From positions 124,001 through 188,000 of the forward strand of contig NZ_QLTA01000001.1 of assembly GCF_003269065.1 (NCBI RefSeq): DNA of 64,000 nucleotides, written 5' to 3'. Each line of letters opens with the position of its first letter. Position 1 is the stretch's first letter. The notes beneath the pieces were generated by a model. The model had not been told where the DNA came from. It saw only the letters and a list, made by a program, of their open reading frames with translations, and ran no database searches. Source of the DNA: Paracidovorax anthurii (GTDB lineage Bacteria > Pseudomonadota > Gammaproteobacteria > Burkholderiales > Burkholderiaceae_C). Both the position numbers and the translations under genes were made by a program. Shown here in pieces: positions 27,143 through 38,978 of this stretch.

Positions 27143-29008
27143 CTACTGCGCGCCCTGCCGGCAGATCCGCAGCACATCCTCGCCATAGGCCTCCAGCTTC
27201 TTCGCGCCCATGCCGCTGATGCCCTGCAGGTCGGCCAGCGACGCGGGATGGCGCTCGGCGATGGCGGCCAGCGTGGCGTCGTGGAAGATCACGTAGGCCG
27301 GCAGGTTGTGCTCGCGCGCCACCTCGGCGCGCCAGGCCTTGAGGTTGATGAAGCGCGCCTGCGCATCCGGACCCAGGTTGGCGGCGGCCGCTGGCGGCGC
27401 CGTGCTGCGCCGCGTGCGCCGGGCCGGCGCGCTGGCCGTGGATTCGCGCAGCTGCACAGGCACCTGGCCCTTGAGCACGGGGCGCGAGCCTTCGGTGAGC
27501 GCCAGCGTGTCGAAGCTGTGGCCGCTCTCCAGCATCACTTTATGCAGCCCCACCGCGCCCGTGGCCAGCAACTGGCGCAGCACGCCGCGCAGCTGGGCCT
27601 CGGAATAGTCTTTCCCGAGGCCGAAGGTGGAGAGCTTGTCGTGGCCGAACTGCTTGACCTTCTCGGTGTCCTTGCCGCGCACGATGTCCATGATGTGCCC
27701 GGTGCCGAAGGTGAGCCCGCTCGCCTCGTGCACGCGGTAGATGGTGGAGAGCAGCTTGCGCGCCGCGTCCGTGCCGTCCCACACCGCGGGCGGGTTGATG
27801 CAGTTGTCGCAGTTGCCGCAGGGCTCGGACGGCTCGCCGAAATAGCCCAGCAGGCGCACGCGGCGGCAGTCGGTGGCCTCGGCCAGGCCCAGCAGCGCGT
27901 CGAGCTTGCCGCGCATCACCTGCTTGAATTCCTCGCCCGCCGGGCTCTCGTCGATCATGCGGCGCTGGTTCACCACGTCCTGCAGGCCGTAGGCCATCCA
28001 GGCGTCGGCGGCCAGGCCGTCGCGGCCCGCGCGGCCGGTTTCCTGGTAGTAGCCCTCGATGTTCTTGGGCATGTCCACGTGGGCGACGAAGCGCACGTCG
28101 GGCTTGTCGATGCCCATGCCGAAGGCTATTGTTGCCACCATCACGATGCCCTCCTCGCGCAGGAAGCGGTCCTGGTTCTCCTGGCGCACCTCGGGCGGCA
28201 GGCCGGCGTGGTAGGGCAGCGACTTCAGGCCCGCGTCGACCAGCGCGGCGGACATCTCCTCCACGCGCTTGCGGGACTGGCAATAGACCACGCCCGCGTC
28301 CTCGGGGTGCTCGCGCTCGATGAAGCGCAGCAGCTGCGCGAGCGGCTCCTTCTTCTCCTCGATGCGGTAGCGGATATTGGGCCGGTCGAAGCTGCTGACG
28401 AAATGCTGCGCGCCTTCGAGCTGCAGCCGCTCCACGATGTCGGCGCGCGTGAGCGCGTCGGCCGTGGCGGTGAGCGCGATGCGCGGCACGCCGGGGTAGC
28501 GCTCGTGCAGCACGGTGAGCGCGCGGTATTCGGGGCGGAAGTCGTGGCCCCACTGGCTCACGCAGTGCGCCTCGTCGATGGCGAACATCGAGAGCTGGCC
28601 GCGCTGGTGCAGGCCGTCGAGCAGCTCCAGGAAGCGCGGCGTGGTGAGCCGCTCGGGCGCGGCATAGAGCATGGTGATGTCGCCGCGCGCCACGCGCCGC
28701 TCCAGCTCCTGCGTCTGCTGCCAGTCGAGCGTGGAGTTGAGGAAGGCGGCGTCCACCCCCGCCTCGTGCAGCGCACCCACCTGGTCGTGCATGAGCGCGA
28801 TGAGCGGCGAGACCACGATGGCCACGCCCCGGCCCGCATCGCGCCGCACGATGGCCGGCACCTGGTAGCACAGCGACTTGCCGCCGCCCGTGGGCATGAG
28901 CACGAGCGCGTCGCCACCGGCGATCACGTGCTCGACGATGGCCTGCTGCGGGCCCCTGAACTGGTCGTAGCCAAAGACGTCGTGCAGGACGAAATGCGCG
29001 GGGGACAA
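27143..29008 (-). CDS. recQ: ATP-dependent DNA helicase RecQ
   Basis: 621 residues. Helicase motif I is [14 protein letters not shown] near residue 39, motif II DEAH near 144 ([17 protein letters not shown]), and motif [14 protein letters not shown] near 325. The zinc-binding site has [12 protein letters not shown], then PCGNCDNC near residue 395; an RQC winged helix and a C-terminal HRDC domain ([19 protein letters not shown]) follow. The start must be TTG at 29008: an in-frame TAA lies three codons upstream (29017-29015), and the next Met is far inside the helicase core. RecQ unwinds duplex DNA in RecF-pathway recombination and repair. Confidence 0.95.
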   Translation of the reverse strand: MSPAHFVLHDVFGYDQFRGPQQAIVEHVIAGGDALVLMPTGGGKSLCYQVPAIVRRDAGRGVAIVVSPLIALMHDQVGALHEAGVDAAFLNSTLDWQQTQELERRVARGDITMLYAAPERLTTPRFLELLDGLHQRGQLSMFAIDEAHCVSQWGHDFRPEYRALTVLHERYPGVPRIALTATADALTRADIVERLQLEGAQHFVSSFDRPNIRYRIEEKKEPLAQLLRFIEREHPEDAGVVYCQSRKRVEEMSAALVDAGLKSLPYHAGLPPEVRQENQDRFLREEGIVMVATIAFGMGIDKPDVRFVAHVDMPKNIEGYYQETGRAGRDGLAADAWMAYGLQDVVNQRRMIDESPAGEEFKQVMRGKLDALLGLAEATDCRRVRLLGYFGEPSEPCGNCDNCINPPAVWDGTDAARKLLSTIYRVHEASGLTFGTGHIMDIVRGKDTEKVKQFGHDKLSTFGLGKDYSEAQLRGVLRQLLATGAVGLHKVMLESGHSFDTLALTEGSRPVLKGQVPVQLRESTASAPARRTRRSTAPPAAAANLGPDAQARFINLKAWRAEVAREHNLPAYVIFHDATLAAIAERHPASLADLQGISGMGAKKLEAYGEDVLRICRQGAQ

Positions 29009-29022
29009 ACTGATTTACTCTC

Positions 29023-29085
29023 TTTTTTATAGCAATCCATATCGCAAAATCAACGACATGGAGGCCATCAGGCTCAATTTCCGAA
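29023..29085 (+). repeat. Dispersed intergenic repeat, copy 4
   Basis: TTTTTTATAGCAATCCATATCG, then CAACGACATGGAGGCC and ATCAGGCTCAATTT. It is a divergent member of the ATAGC / CGACATGG family, lying between the divergent recQ and methionine synthase N-terminal genes. Confidence 0.5.
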
Positions 29086-29194
29086 GGGCGCGGCATCCAC
29101 GATGCCCGCGCCCGCCAAGCCGCCTATTGTGCGCGGCCCCGGCACCGGGCCCCCGCCGGCCGGAACGGGCCACCGGCCTTCCTACAATCGCGGG

Positions 29195-30259
29195 ATGACG
29201 CTCCCCCGCTACACCCGCGCCCAGCAGCTCCCCGACATCCTCGCCCGGCGCATCGCCATCCTCGACGGCGCCATGGGCACCATGATCCAGCGCTTCAAGC
29301 TCGGGGAGGCGCAGTACCGGGGCGAGGGCTACGGCGGCCCGGACGGCGCGGGCGAGCGCTTCAAGGACTTCCCGCGCGACGTGAAGGGCAACAACGAACT
29401 GCTCTCGCTCACCCGCCCGGACGTGATCCGCGACATCCACGAGGGCTACCTCGCGGCGGGCGCCGACCTGATCGAGACCAACACCTTCGGCGCCACCACC
29501 ATCGCGCAGGAGGACTACCGCATGGCCGATCTGGCGCGCGAGATGAACCGCGCCTCGGCCCGCCTCGCGCGCGCGGCCTGCGACAAGTTCTCCACGCCCG
29601 ACAAGCCCCGCTTCGTGGCCGGCGCGCTCGGCCCCACGCCCAAGACGGCCAGCATCAGCCCCGACGTGAACGACCCCGGCGCGCGCAACGTCGATTTCGA
29701 GCAGCTGCGCGCGGCCTACTACGAGCAGACCGAGGACCTGGTCGCGGGCGGCGCCGACGTGCTGCTGGTGGAGACCATCTTCGACACGCTCAACGCCAAG
29801 GCCGCCCTGTTCGCCATCGACGAATTCTTCGAGGCGAGCGGCGAATGCCTGCCGCTCATCATCAGCGGCACGGTGACCGACGCCTCGGGCCGCATCCTCT
29901 CGGGCCAGACGGTGACGGCCTTCTGGCACAGCGTGCGCCACGCGCGCCCGCTGGCCGTGGGCCTGAACTGCGCCCTGGGCGCCACGCTGATGCGCCCCTA
30001 CATCCAGGAGTTGAACCGCGTGGCGGAGGACACCTTCATCAGCTGCTACCCCAACGCCGGCCTGCCCAATCCGATGAGCGACACCGGCTTCGACGAGACG
30101 CCCGAGGTGACCAGCCGCCTGGTGCACGAGTTCGCCGCCGAGGGGCTGGTGAACATCGTGGGCGGCTGCTGCGGCACCACGCCGGACCACATCGCGGCGA
30201 TCAGCCGGGCTGTGGGCCCGGTGCCGGCGCGCCGGCTGTTCTACCCCGAGGCGGCCTGA
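29195..30259 (+). CDS. metH: Methionine synthase N-terminal part: homocysteine S-methyltransferase domain
   Basis: 354 residues forming only the homocysteine-binding module of MetH. It opens with [16 protein letters not shown] and [20 protein letters not shown], as in full-length MetH. The zinc ligands are Cys259 (GLNCALGA) and Cys325/Cys326 ([10 protein letters not shown]). It ends right after this domain, whereas MetH would continue into the folate module, encoded 20 kb away at 6314-9052 on the minus strand. The two products must act together: this one activates homocysteine, the other carries the methylcobalamin. ATG at 29195 chosen by homology. Confidence 0.94.
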   Translation: MTLPRYTRAQQLPDILARRIAILDGAMGTMIQRFKLGEAQYRGEGYGGPDGAGERFKDFPRDVKGNNELLSLTRPDVIRDIHEGYLAAGADLIETNTFGATTIAQEDYRMADLAREMNRASARLARAACDKFSTPDKPRFVAGALGPTPKTASISPDVNDPGARNVDFEQLRAAYYEQTEDLVAGGADVLLVETIFDTLNAKAALFAIDEFFEASGECLPLIISGTVTDASGRILSGQTVTAFWHSVRHARPLAVGLNCALGATLMRPYIQELNRVAEDTFISCYPNAGLPNPMSDTGFDETPEVTSRLVHEFAAEGLVNIVGGCCGTTPDHIAAISRAVGPVPARRLFYPEAA

Positions 30260-30372
30260 CCCGGGGCCGACCACAGGGGCGCGGCGCCGGCACGCCCTGC
30301 CGGCCTGCTCCTACCGCCGCGGCGCCCCCGGGCGCTTAGCATGCGCTGCCACCACCGCCCCCCAGGCCCGCC

Positions 30373-31811
30373 GTGAGGTCCCTGCGCATTCAACTGCTTC
30401 TTTTCTGGATCCTGCTGATCGGGGCCTGCGCGCTCGTGGCGGTGGTCATCGTGGGCCTGTACCGCTCCGGATCGGGCGCGCAGGTCGCCGCCGGCCGCGA
30501 CCGGGCGGCGCGGGCCTGCGAGGACATCGCCCTGCGCTACGCCCGCTCGGCCCCGCAGGCGGCCGCGGACGCGCCGCAGGTGGATCTGCTGCGCGTGCTG
30601 CTGCAGATGGTGCTGCGGGAAGCGCCCCACGTGGAGGGCGGCGTGTGGCGCGACGGGCCGGGCATGCTGGCCTATGCCTATCCCACCTACGAGGGCAGCG
30701 GCGTGAAGAGCGACATCCCCGCGGCCGAGGCGCCGCTGCTGGTGGAGATGGCCCGGCAGGCGAGCGCCTCCGGGCGGCCGCTGGTCAATCTGATGCGCGG
30801 CAGCCGCGAGGTGCTCATCGTCGCGGCCTGCCCGCTGCCGGCCCACCCCGACACGGCCGTCTGGACCATGACGCGCACGCAGGCGGGCGCGCTCGCCGCC
30901 CAGGACGGCCTGCGCACCGGCATCGCGGTGCTGGCGCTGATCGTCGTCGTCTCCGGCGCCTGGCTGGCCTGGCTGCTGCAGCAGGGGCTGCGGCGCGTGC
31001 GCCGCATCGAGCACGCGCTGGCGCAGGCCACAGGCGATGCCGTGCCCGAGCTGGAGCGCACGGGCACCCAGGAGCTCGACCGCATCGTCGATGGCTTCAA
31101 CGGCTTCCGCGCGCGCTTCGAGGAGGCGCGCGCCCGCCTGCGGGAGGCGCTCGCCCGGCAGCAGCGCGACATGCGCCTGGCCGCGCTGGGGCGCATGACC
31201 GCCGCCGTGGCGCACGAGATCCGCAACCCCATCGCGGCCATGCGCCTGAAGGCCGACAACGCCCTGGCCGCGCCGCCCGAGCGGCATGCCGACGCGCTGG
31301 GGGCCATCGTCACCCAGATCGACCGCCTCGAAGGCCTGGTGCAGAGCCTGCTGGCCCTGGTGCAGCCGCTCGCCCTCCAGCCCCGGCCCGTGCCCCTGCG
31401 GGAGTGGCTGGACGAGCGCCTCGACGCCGCGCGCCCCCGGGCCGAGGCCCGGGGCGTGCGCCTCGCATGCCCGGGCAATCCGCCCGAGTGCGCCGTGTTC
31501 GACCCCGTGCACCTCGCGCGCGCCATCGACAACCTGCTGGACAACGCCGTGCGGCATGCGCGCGAGGGCGGCAGCGTGGTGCTGACGGTGCGCGCCGACG
31601 AGGCCCGCGCCCTCTGGACCCTGGAGGTCGAGGACGACGGCCCGGGCGTGCCCGAGGCGCTGCGGGCGCAACTGTTCGAGCCCTTCGCCACCGGCCGCGC
31701 CGACGGCAACGGCCTGGGCCTGGCGCTGGCCCGCGAGGTCGCCCTGGCGCACGGCGGAGAGCTGCATTACGCGCCCCGGGACGGCGGCGCGCTGTTCATT
31801 CTGGAGCTGCC

Positions 31812-31827
<16 letters not shown>
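30373..31827 (+). CDS. Sensor histidine kinase
   Basis: 484 residues, GTG start. The first membrane helix is at about residues 8-28 and the second near 178-200, bounding a periplasmic sensor of about 150 residues. A HAMP-like segment precedes the dimerisation helix RMTAAVAHEIRNPIAAMRLK, with the phosphorylated His281. The ATPase domain has the N box (DNLLDNAVRHA), G1 (EVEDDGPGVP) and G2 (GNGLGLALAREV). It overlaps the next gene, a sigma-54 response regulator, by 16 bp, so the pair is translationally linked. The signal is unknown. Confidence 0.92.
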
Positions 31828-33182
<1,355 letters not shown>

Positions 33183-33199
33183 ACGCGTGGGCCCCGGGG

Positions 33200-33218
33200 G
33201 TGTCCGCCATCCGGACAC
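33200..33218. promoter_or_regulatory. Candidate enhancer (response regulator binding) dyad
   Basis: GTGTCCG-CCATC-CGGACAC, a perfect 7-bp inverted repeat with a 5-base spacer, 18 bp after the response regulator stop and about 72 bp upstream of the sigma-54 promoter. There is no U-tract, which argues against a terminator. Confidence 0.6.
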
Positions 33219-33289
33219 AGGTGTCGCCATTCCACCCGGCCACGCCACGGCCTGCGCACGCAAGCCATTGATTCATAAGGGCATGCGAC

Positions 33290-33306
33290 TTGGCACGGCG
33301 CTTGAT
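33290..33306 (+). promoter_or_regulatory. Sigma-54 promoter
   Basis: TTGGCACGGCGCTTGAT matches the -24/-12 consensus YTGGCACG-N4-TTGCW except for A in place of C in the -12 element. It ends 36 bp before the ATG of the exported OB-fold-like protein. Confidence 0.75.
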
Positions 33307-33342
33307 GGTGGTTCAGCGTCGCAATCCACCAGGAGTCTTTCC

Positions 33343-34059
33343 ATGCCATTGAATCCTTTGATCCGCACCGGCCTGATCGCCGCCGCGCTGGCCGCCGCCG
33401 GCGCCCATGCCCAGCCGCAGCCCCCGGGGCCCCTGGGCCCGGGAGGCCCCGTGGCCACGCCGGCCCCGGTGGCGCAGGCCACCCAGAGCGGACGCCTGCA
33501 GCGCTGGCTGCTCAACCCCAACGGCGAGGCGGACGGCCTGCTGCTCGACGACAGCACGCAGGTGGCCTTTCCGCCCCACCTCTCCACCTCGCTGACATCC
33601 TGGCTCCGGCCGGGCGACGCGGTGGACGTGGTGGGCTGGCGCATCTCCAGCACGGCCGCGATGCGCGCCAGCACGATCCGCTCGCAGGGCCGCTCCGTCG
33701 ATGACACGCCCCCGGTCCCCGGCCAGTTCCCGCCGCCGCCCCGGGATGCCCTGAGCGCCATGAACACCGACGGCCGCATCGCGCTGGTGCTGTTCAACGA
33801 CCGGGGTGACGCGCACGGCGTGCTGCTCGACAGCGGCGTGATCGTGCGCTTCCCGCCGCACGTGGGCTTCGCGCAGGCCGCGCTGCTGCAGCCCGGCGCC
33901 ACGTTCTCCGCGCGCGGCTGGGGCACCCGCAACACCCTGGGCATCGCGCTGGAGGCCGCGCAGATGGGCGCGACGGCCGACACGCTGCAGGACGTGCTCG
34001 GCCCCATCGGCCCGGCCGGTCCCGTCGGCCCCGCGGGCGGGCCGCCGCGCGCACCGTGA
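33343..34059 (+). CDS. Exported protein with two OB-fold-like repeats
   Basis: 238 residues. A signal peptide ends at AGAHA (about residue 23). Two related modules follow: QRWLLNPNGEADGLLLDDST with VAFPPHLS (about 52-85), and IALVLFNDRGDAHGVLLDSG with VRFPPHVG (about 148-178). Each is followed by a PGD-V..GW or PGA-F.ARGW strand. The ends are Pro/Gly-rich, the C-terminus with four short collagen-like GPx triplets. AGGAGTC precedes the ATG at 33343. No enzyme motif is visible. Its promoter context makes it the likely target of the two-component system just upstream. Confidence 0.75.
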   Translation: MPLNPLIRTGLIAAALAAAGAHAQPQPPGPLGPGGPVATPAPVAQATQSGRLQRWLLNPNGEADGLLLDDSTQVAFPPHLSTSLTSWLRPGDAVDVVGWRISSTAAMRASTIRSQGRSVDDTPPVPGQFPPPPRDALSAMNTDGRIALVLFNDRGDAHGVLLDSGVIVRFPPHVGFAQAALLQPGATFSARGWGTRNTLGIALEAAQMGATADTLQDVLGPIGPAGPVGPAGGPPRAP

Positions 34060-34100
34060 CACCCGCCCCCGCCGCACCGCGCACCCATCCGCCAGCCGCC

Positions 34101-35405
34101 ATGCGCACGCCCGATGCCCTCCACGCAGGCCCCGGGGAGGCGGCCTCCAGCCGCTCGCTCGCGGCGCTCGCCGCGATGGGCTTTTTCATGGCGGACGTGC
34201 GCGACGGCCTGGGCCCGTTCCTCGCCACCCACCTGCAGTCGCAGCGCACCGACCAGGCGCTCATCGGCCTGGTGATGGCCGCCGGGGGCCTCGCGGCGGT
34301 CGCGGTGACGCCGCTGGCGGGCCTCTGGGTGGACCGCACGCGGGCCCTGCGCGCCCTCACCGCCGCCAGCACCCTGCTGATCCTCGGGGCCAGCGCGATC
34401 GCGTTCCTGACCCGCTCGCCGGGCATGCTGGTGCTGTCGCAGGTCGCCACCGGCGCGGCCGGCGCCCTGCTGGCCGCGACCCTGGCCGCGCTCACCCTGG
34501 GCCTGGCGCGCAGCGCGGGCCTGCGCCGGCAGACCGGGCGCAACGAGGCCTGCAACCACGCGGGCAACATCGCCTCGGCGCTGGGGGCCGCCGCCGTGGC
34601 GCACTGGCTCGGGGCCCCCTGGATGCTGGCCGTGATGGCGGGCATGGCGGCGGCCGCGCTCGCCTGCCTGGCCGCCATCCGGGCCGATGACATCGACCCC
34701 GGCGCGGCGCGCGGCGCCCAGCCCCCCGGGCCCCTCGCGCCCGGGGCCGCGCCCGGCCCCGGCGGGCTGCGGGCCTTGCGGGGCCACCGCGCCCTGTGGC
34801 TCTTCGCCCTCAGCTGCGCGCTCTTCCACCTCGGCAACGCCGCCATGCTGCCCCTGCTGAACCAGCGGCTCGCGGCCACGGAGCCCGCCTCGGCCCCCCT
34901 GCTGTGGACGGGCGTCGCCATCGTCGTCGCGCAGCTCACCATGGTGCCGGTGGCGCTCTGGGTCGCGCGCAGCCGGCGGTTCGACCTGCCGGTGTTCATC
35001 TACATCGCCATCCTCGCGCTGCCCCTGCGCGGCGTGATCGCCGGGTGGATTCCGGGCGCCTGGGCCAACGTGCCGGTGCAGATCCTCGACGGCATCGCCG
35101 CGGGCATGCTGGGCGTGGCCACGCCCCTGATGGTGGAGCGCCAGGTGCGCGGCAGCGGCTGCTACAACACCGCCCTGGGGCTGGTGATGGCCCTGCAGGG
35201 CATCGGCGCGGCGCTGAGCCCCGCCATCGCCAACGCGGTGGTGGGCGCGCAGGGCCACTTCGGCCGGGCCTTCGCCGTGCTGGCGGGCTGCGCGGCGCTG
35301 GCGCTGCCCGCCTTCATGCTCGCGCAGCGGTCGGCGCGCCGGGCCGCGCGCGCCGCCCCCGCGCAACCGCCGCACGGCCCCCTGCGAACCAGACAGACGG
35401 CGTGA
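34101..35405 (+). CDS. MFS transporter
   Basis: 434 residues from ATG 34101 with about 12 membrane segments in two halves separated by a Pro/Gly-rich loop near residue 205. The motif MGFFMADVRDGLGPFLATHL in the first helix and the loop GLWVDRTRALRA (MFS motif A position) are typical of a small MFS group in Burkholderiales. A GTG at 34056 overlaps the preceding stop codon and would add 15 residues; coupling to the OB-fold gene would then be possible. Substrate unknown. It may belong to the same sigma-54-controlled transcript. Confidence 0.8.
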   Translation: MRTPDALHAGPGEAASSRSLAALAAMGFFMADVRDGLGPFLATHLQSQRTDQALIGLVMAAGGLAAVAVTPLAGLWVDRTRALRALTAASTLLILGASAIAFLTRSPGMLVLSQVATGAAGALLAATLAALTLGLARSAGLRRQTGRNEACNHAGNIASALGAAAVAHWLGAPWMLAVMAGMAAAALACLAAIRADDIDPGAARGAQPPGPLAPGAAPGPGGLRALRGHRALWLFALSCALFHLGNAAMLPLLNQRLAATEPASAPLLWTGVAIVVAQLTMVPVALWVARSRRFDLPVFIYIAILALPLRGVIAGWIPGAWANVPVQILDGIAAGMLGVATPLMVERQVRGSGCYNTALGLVMALQGIGAALSPAIANAVVGAQGHFGRAFAVLAGCAALALPAFMLAQRSARRAARAAPAQPPHGPLRTRQTA

Positions 35406-35459
35406 CGGCCACCACGCCGCCCGGGATAATGCGCGGCACCCCGGCCCCCAGGTTCCGCC

Positions 35460-36368
35460 ATGCACTCCATCCGCCGCATCCTGCCGCTGTTGCTTGCTGC
35501 CCTGCTCTCCACGGGCCTGGCGGGCCCAGGCCTCGCCGCCACGGCCCCCGAACCGCCCACCCCCGACACCCGGGTGCTGCGCCTGGACATCGACGGGCAC
35601 AGCGTGGACCTGGTGACCCAGGTCTTCCGCCCCGAGGGGCCCGGCCCCTTCCCGCTGGTGATCTTTTCGCACGGCCGGTCGGCCGACCCCGACGTGCGCG
35701 CCCAACTGAAAAATCCCGTCCCCCTGGGGCACGTGCGCTACTGGCTGCGCAAGGGCGTGGCGGTGGTTGCCGCCATCCGCCCGGGCTACGGCGCCACGGG
35801 GGGCGCCGACCGCGAGAACTCGTCCGCCCGGTGGCCCGCCGGCGCCACCCGCTGCACGGGCCAGCCCGACTTCACGGTCGTGGCGCGCAACGCCCGCGCC
35901 ACCGTCCATGCCCTGCACCAGTGGGCGCTGCAGCAGCCCTGGGTGCGGCACGACCGCATCCTGCTGGAAGGCCAGTCGGTGGGCGGCCTGACCACCATCG
36001 CCGCGGCCGCCGAGAACCTGCCCGGGGTCGTGGGGGCCGTCAACTTCTCCGGCGGCGCCGGGGGCAAGCCCGCCGTCGCGCCCGGCCAGAGCTGCAGGCC
36101 CGAGCTGCTGACGGACGTCTACCGGCAACTGGGCACCCAGGTGCACGTGCCCACGCTGTGGCTCTATGCCGAGAACGACCAGTTCTGGGGGCCGCGCATG
36201 CCCTCGCTGTGGTTCGACGCCTTCCGCCAGGGCGGCAGCGATGCGCGGTTCGTCGCGGCCCCCGCACTGGAGGGCACGGACGGGCACCGGCTGCTGCTGG
36301 CGGGGGGCCGGCACTGGCAGGAGCCGCTGGACAGGTTCGTGGAGAAAGTCGGGCTGGTGGCGCATTAG
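35460..36368 (+). CDS. Exported alpha/beta hydrolase (dienelactone hydrolase/acetyl xylan esterase-like)
   Basis: 302 residues with a signal peptide ([18 protein letters not shown]). The alpha/beta hydrolase core has the oxyanion strand [15 protein letters not shown] near residue 62-76, the nucleophile elbow GQSVGG (Ser near 168), an acidic residue in [10 protein letters not shown] near 236, and a His in [10 protein letters not shown] near 275, giving an intact Ser-Asp/Glu-His triad. It is secreted to the periplasm, where it probably acts on an ester; the substrate is not evident. It stands 54 bp after the MFS gene, possibly in the same operon. Confidence 0.82.
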   Translation: MHSIRRILPLLLAALLSTGLAGPGLAATAPEPPTPDTRVLRLDIDGHSVDLVTQVFRPEGPGPFPLVIFSHGRSADPDVRAQLKNPVPLGHVRYWLRKGVAVVAAIRPGYGATGGADRENSSARWPAGATRCTGQPDFTVVARNARATVHALHQWALQQPWVRHDRILLEGQSVGGLTTIAAAAENLPGVVGAVNFSGGAGGKPAVAPGQSCRPELLTDVYRQLGTQVHVPTLWLYAENDQFWGPRMPSLWFDAFRQGGSDARFVAAPALEGTDGHRLLLAGGRHWQEPLDRFVEKVGLVAH

Positions 36369-36495
36369 CCTCGCCGGCCCCGCGCCCAGATTGCGCTTCC
36401 ACCCCGCACGTTTCAAAATGAAACATATCGTGCGGCAAGGCCCCCGGTCCGCGGAAGGCCCCGGGCCCCGCACGAGTGCACGGAAAGGAACGAGG

Positions 36496-37986
36496 ATGGA
36501 CACGACGGGTGCTCGGATGGCGGACAAGCCGGCTTTCAGCCGCGGAGCCGAGGGCGTGGAGGACGAAACGCTGCGGGCCATCGGCCGGCGGGCCGATGCG
36601 CTGGTGCTGGGCATGGTGGCCCTGGGCGGCCTGGTGGCCCTGTGGATCGGCGGGATGCATGGCCGCCCCGGCACGGCGGCCGCCTGGGCCGGGCTGCTGC
36701 TCGGCGCGGGCGCCCTGGCCTACGGCATGGCGCGCGGCACGCTGCTCTCGCGCCTGGTGCTGGTGGTGGTGGGCATGGGCATGGTCGCGCTGCACATCCA
36801 GCTCAGCCTGGGCACGCTGGAGTTCCACTTCGGCGTGTTCGTGTTCCTGGCCTTCCTGCTGGCCTACCGCGACTGGCGGCCGGTGGTGTTCGGCGCGGCG
36901 GTGATCGCCGTGCACCACATCGCCTTCGACCGGCTGCAGCTCGCGGGCCTGCCGTTCTACTGCCTGGGCGAGCCGGATTTCGGGCGCATCCTGGTGCATG
37001 CGGCCTTCGTGGTGGTGCAGACGGCGGTGGAGGTGGGCATCTCGCTGCGCACGCGCGCCGACGCGATCGAATCGGCCGAACTGCAGCGGCTGTGCCGGCC
37101 GCAGGCCGACGGGCAACTGGCGCTGGACGTGGGCCACGTGGCCGTGCACAGCGCGAGCGCCACGGCCCTGCGCGATGCGTTGCTGCGGCTGCACGGCGTG
37201 GTGGCCGACGTGCACCGGGCGGCCGAGGGCATGTCCAGCGCCTCCGGGCAAATCGCGGCGGGCAACCAGGACCTGAGCCAGCGCACCGAACGCACGGCTT
37301 CGCACCTGCAGGAAGCCGCGGCCTCGATGGAGCAGCTGGGCGGCGTGGTGAACCACAACGCCCAGGAAGCGGTGGCGGCCCGGGCGCTCACCCAGGAGGC
37401 CTCGCAGCGCGCCGAGCAGTGCGGCCAGGTGGTGTCCGGGGTGGTCGCCACCATGCAGGAGATCCAGGAGGGCGCCCGGCGCATCGCCGACCTGCTGGGC
37501 GAGATCGACGGCATCGCCTTCCAGACCAACATCCTGGCGCTCAACGCGGCCGTGGAGGCCGCGCGCGCGGGCGAGCAGGGCCGGGGCTTCGCCGTGGTGG
37601 CCAGCGAGGTGCGCTCCCTGGCGGGCCGCAGCGCGGAGGCGGCGCGCCAGGTGCGCACGCTCATCGCCACCTCGCGCGAGCAGGCCGACCGGGGCACCGA
37701 GCTGGTGGCCGAGGCCGGCCGCAGCATGGACAGCGTGGTGGACTGCGCGCGCCGCGCATCGCACCGGGTGGACGCCATCTGCACCAGCGTGCAGGGCCAG
37801 TCGGGCGACCTGGACCGCGTGAGCGAATCGGTCACCCAGGTGGACCAGATGACGCAGCAGAACGCCGCGCTGGTGGAGGAATCCGCCGCCGCGGCCGCGA
37901 GCCTGCAGCAGCAGGCCCACCGGCTGCGCAGCGTGGTGGACGGGTTCCGCTTCGATCCGGCGCGCGCGCTCTCCGCGCCGGCCTGA
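36496..37986 (+). CDS. Methyl-accepting chemotaxis protein with an integral-membrane sensor domain
   Basis: 496 residues. Five to six membrane helices fill residues 30-190; there is no large periplasmic domain and no evident HAMP. The membrane part contains conserved-looking histidines ([31 protein letters not shown]), suggesting an intramembrane cofactor or ligand site. The signalling domain has the hairpin tip [20 protein letters not shown] starting at residue 338, followed by [18 protein letters not shown], and methylation-helix segments on both sides. There is no CheR-docking pentapeptide at the C-terminus. AAAGGAACGAGG precedes the ATG. Confidence 0.9.
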   Translation: MDTTGARMADKPAFSRGAEGVEDETLRAIGRRADALVLGMVALGGLVALWIGGMHGRPGTAAAWAGLLLGAGALAYGMARGTLLSRLVLVVVGMGMVALHIQLSLGTLEFHFGVFVFLAFLLAYRDWRPVVFGAAVIAVHHIAFDRLQLAGLPFYCLGEPDFGRILVHAAFVVVQTAVEVGISLRTRADAIESAELQRLCRPQADGQLALDVGHVAVHSASATALRDALLRLHGVVADVHRAAEGMSSASGQIAAGNQDLSQRTERTASHLQEAAASMEQLGGVVNHNAQEAVAARALTQEASQRAEQCGQVVSGVVATMQEIQEGARRIADLLGEIDGIAFQTNILALNAAVEAARAGEQGRGFAVVASEVRSLAGRSAEAARQVRTLIATSREQADRGTELVAEAGRSMDSVVDCARRASHRVDAICTSVQGQSGDLDRVSESVTQVDQMTQQNAALVEESAAAAASLQQQAHRLRSVVDGFRFDPARALSAPA

Positions 37987-38215
37987 GTTCCCCCGCCCAG
38001 CCGCCTCGCCCCCTGTGCGGGCGAGGCTGGACGCAAGGATGGCGTGGTTTGCCGCGAACCTGACGCGGTCTGCATGCCATCGCGGGGCGGCAGCGCCTAG
38101 AGTGCCGACACGCACCCGGACGCTGTGCCGGGCCCCACGCGGTACGGCGCTCCCGGCGAGACGGCTCGCAGGGCCCGCCCCTGTCCGCACCACCCGGCAA
38201 AGGAGCATCGACATC

Positions 38216-38974
38216 ATGTCCAGGAAGACGGCATTGGTCACCGGAGGAACCACCGGCATCGGCCTCGCGATCGCATCGCAACTCGCCCGCAAGGGCCTCA
38301 ACGTGGTCATCAGCGGCCGGCGCGAGTCCGAAGGGCTCGCGGCCGTCCGCCAGCTCCAGCAGGAGGCCACGGGCGGCGCGGCCGTCCGCTTCATGCGCAA
38401 CGACGTCACGGTCGAGAGCGACGTGAAGGCGATGTTCGACGGCATCGCCTCGGCGTTCGGCACGCTGGACTATGCGGTCAACAACGCGGGCACGGCGCTG
38501 GAGACCAAGCCGCTGGCGGACACGGACAGCGACGCGTTCAGGCAGGTGCTCGACGTGAACGTGCTCGGGCTGTATTACTGCATGAAGGAGGAGATCCGGC
38601 GCATGCTGGGCCAGGGCGGGGGCTCCATCGTCAACATGGCCTCCGCCGCCGGGCTCAACGGCATGGCCTGGGTGGGGCCGTACGCCGCCACCAAACATGC
38701 GGTGGTGGGCCTGACGCGCACGGCGGCGCTGGAATACGCCACGCAGAACCTCCGCGTCAACGCCGTGGCGCCCGGCACCATCCGCACCGAGCGGATCGAG
38801 GAGCGGATCCGCTCCAGCGGCGCCAGCGCGGAAGCGGTCGCCGCGATGCATCCCATGCAGCGCCTGGGCACCCCCGAGGAAGTCGCCCACGCCACGTGCT
38901 GGCTGCTGTCGGACGAGGCGAGCTTCGTGACGGGCCACGTCCTCAGCGTGGACGGCGGCTTGCAGGCGCGGTAG
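38216..38974 (+). CDS. Short-chain dehydrogenase/reductase
   Basis: 252 residues, classical SDR. The cofactor motif TGGTTGIG is at residues 9-16, NNAGT near 88, the catalytic Ser in NMASAAG near 140, and Tyr/Lys in YAATK near 156-160. The end SVDGGLQAR closes the fold. An Arg-Arg pair at the end of strand 2 (SGRRESEG) favours NADP. Substrate unknown. AAAGGAGC precedes the ATG. An AraC-type regulator starts 4 bp later, so the two are one operon. Confidence 0.92.
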   Translation: MSRKTALVTGGTTGIGLAIASQLARKGLNVVISGRRESEGLAAVRQLQQEATGGAAVRFMRNDVTVESDVKAMFDGIASAFGTLDYAVNNAGTALETKPLADTDSDAFRQVLDVNVLGLYYCMKEEIRRMLGQGGGSIVNMASAAGLNGMAWVGPYAATKHAVVGLTRTAALEYATQNLRVNAVAPGTIRTERIEERIRSSGASAEAVAAMHPMQRLGTPEEVAHATCWLLSDEASFVTGHVLSVDGGLQAR

Positions 38975-38978
38975 TTCC

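Noticed and set aside
33200-33218. Reading the GTGTCCG/CGGACAC dyad as a terminator
   Set aside because: No U-tract follows, and it sits at enhancer distance from a sigma-54 promoter; a terminator here was judged less likely though not impossible.
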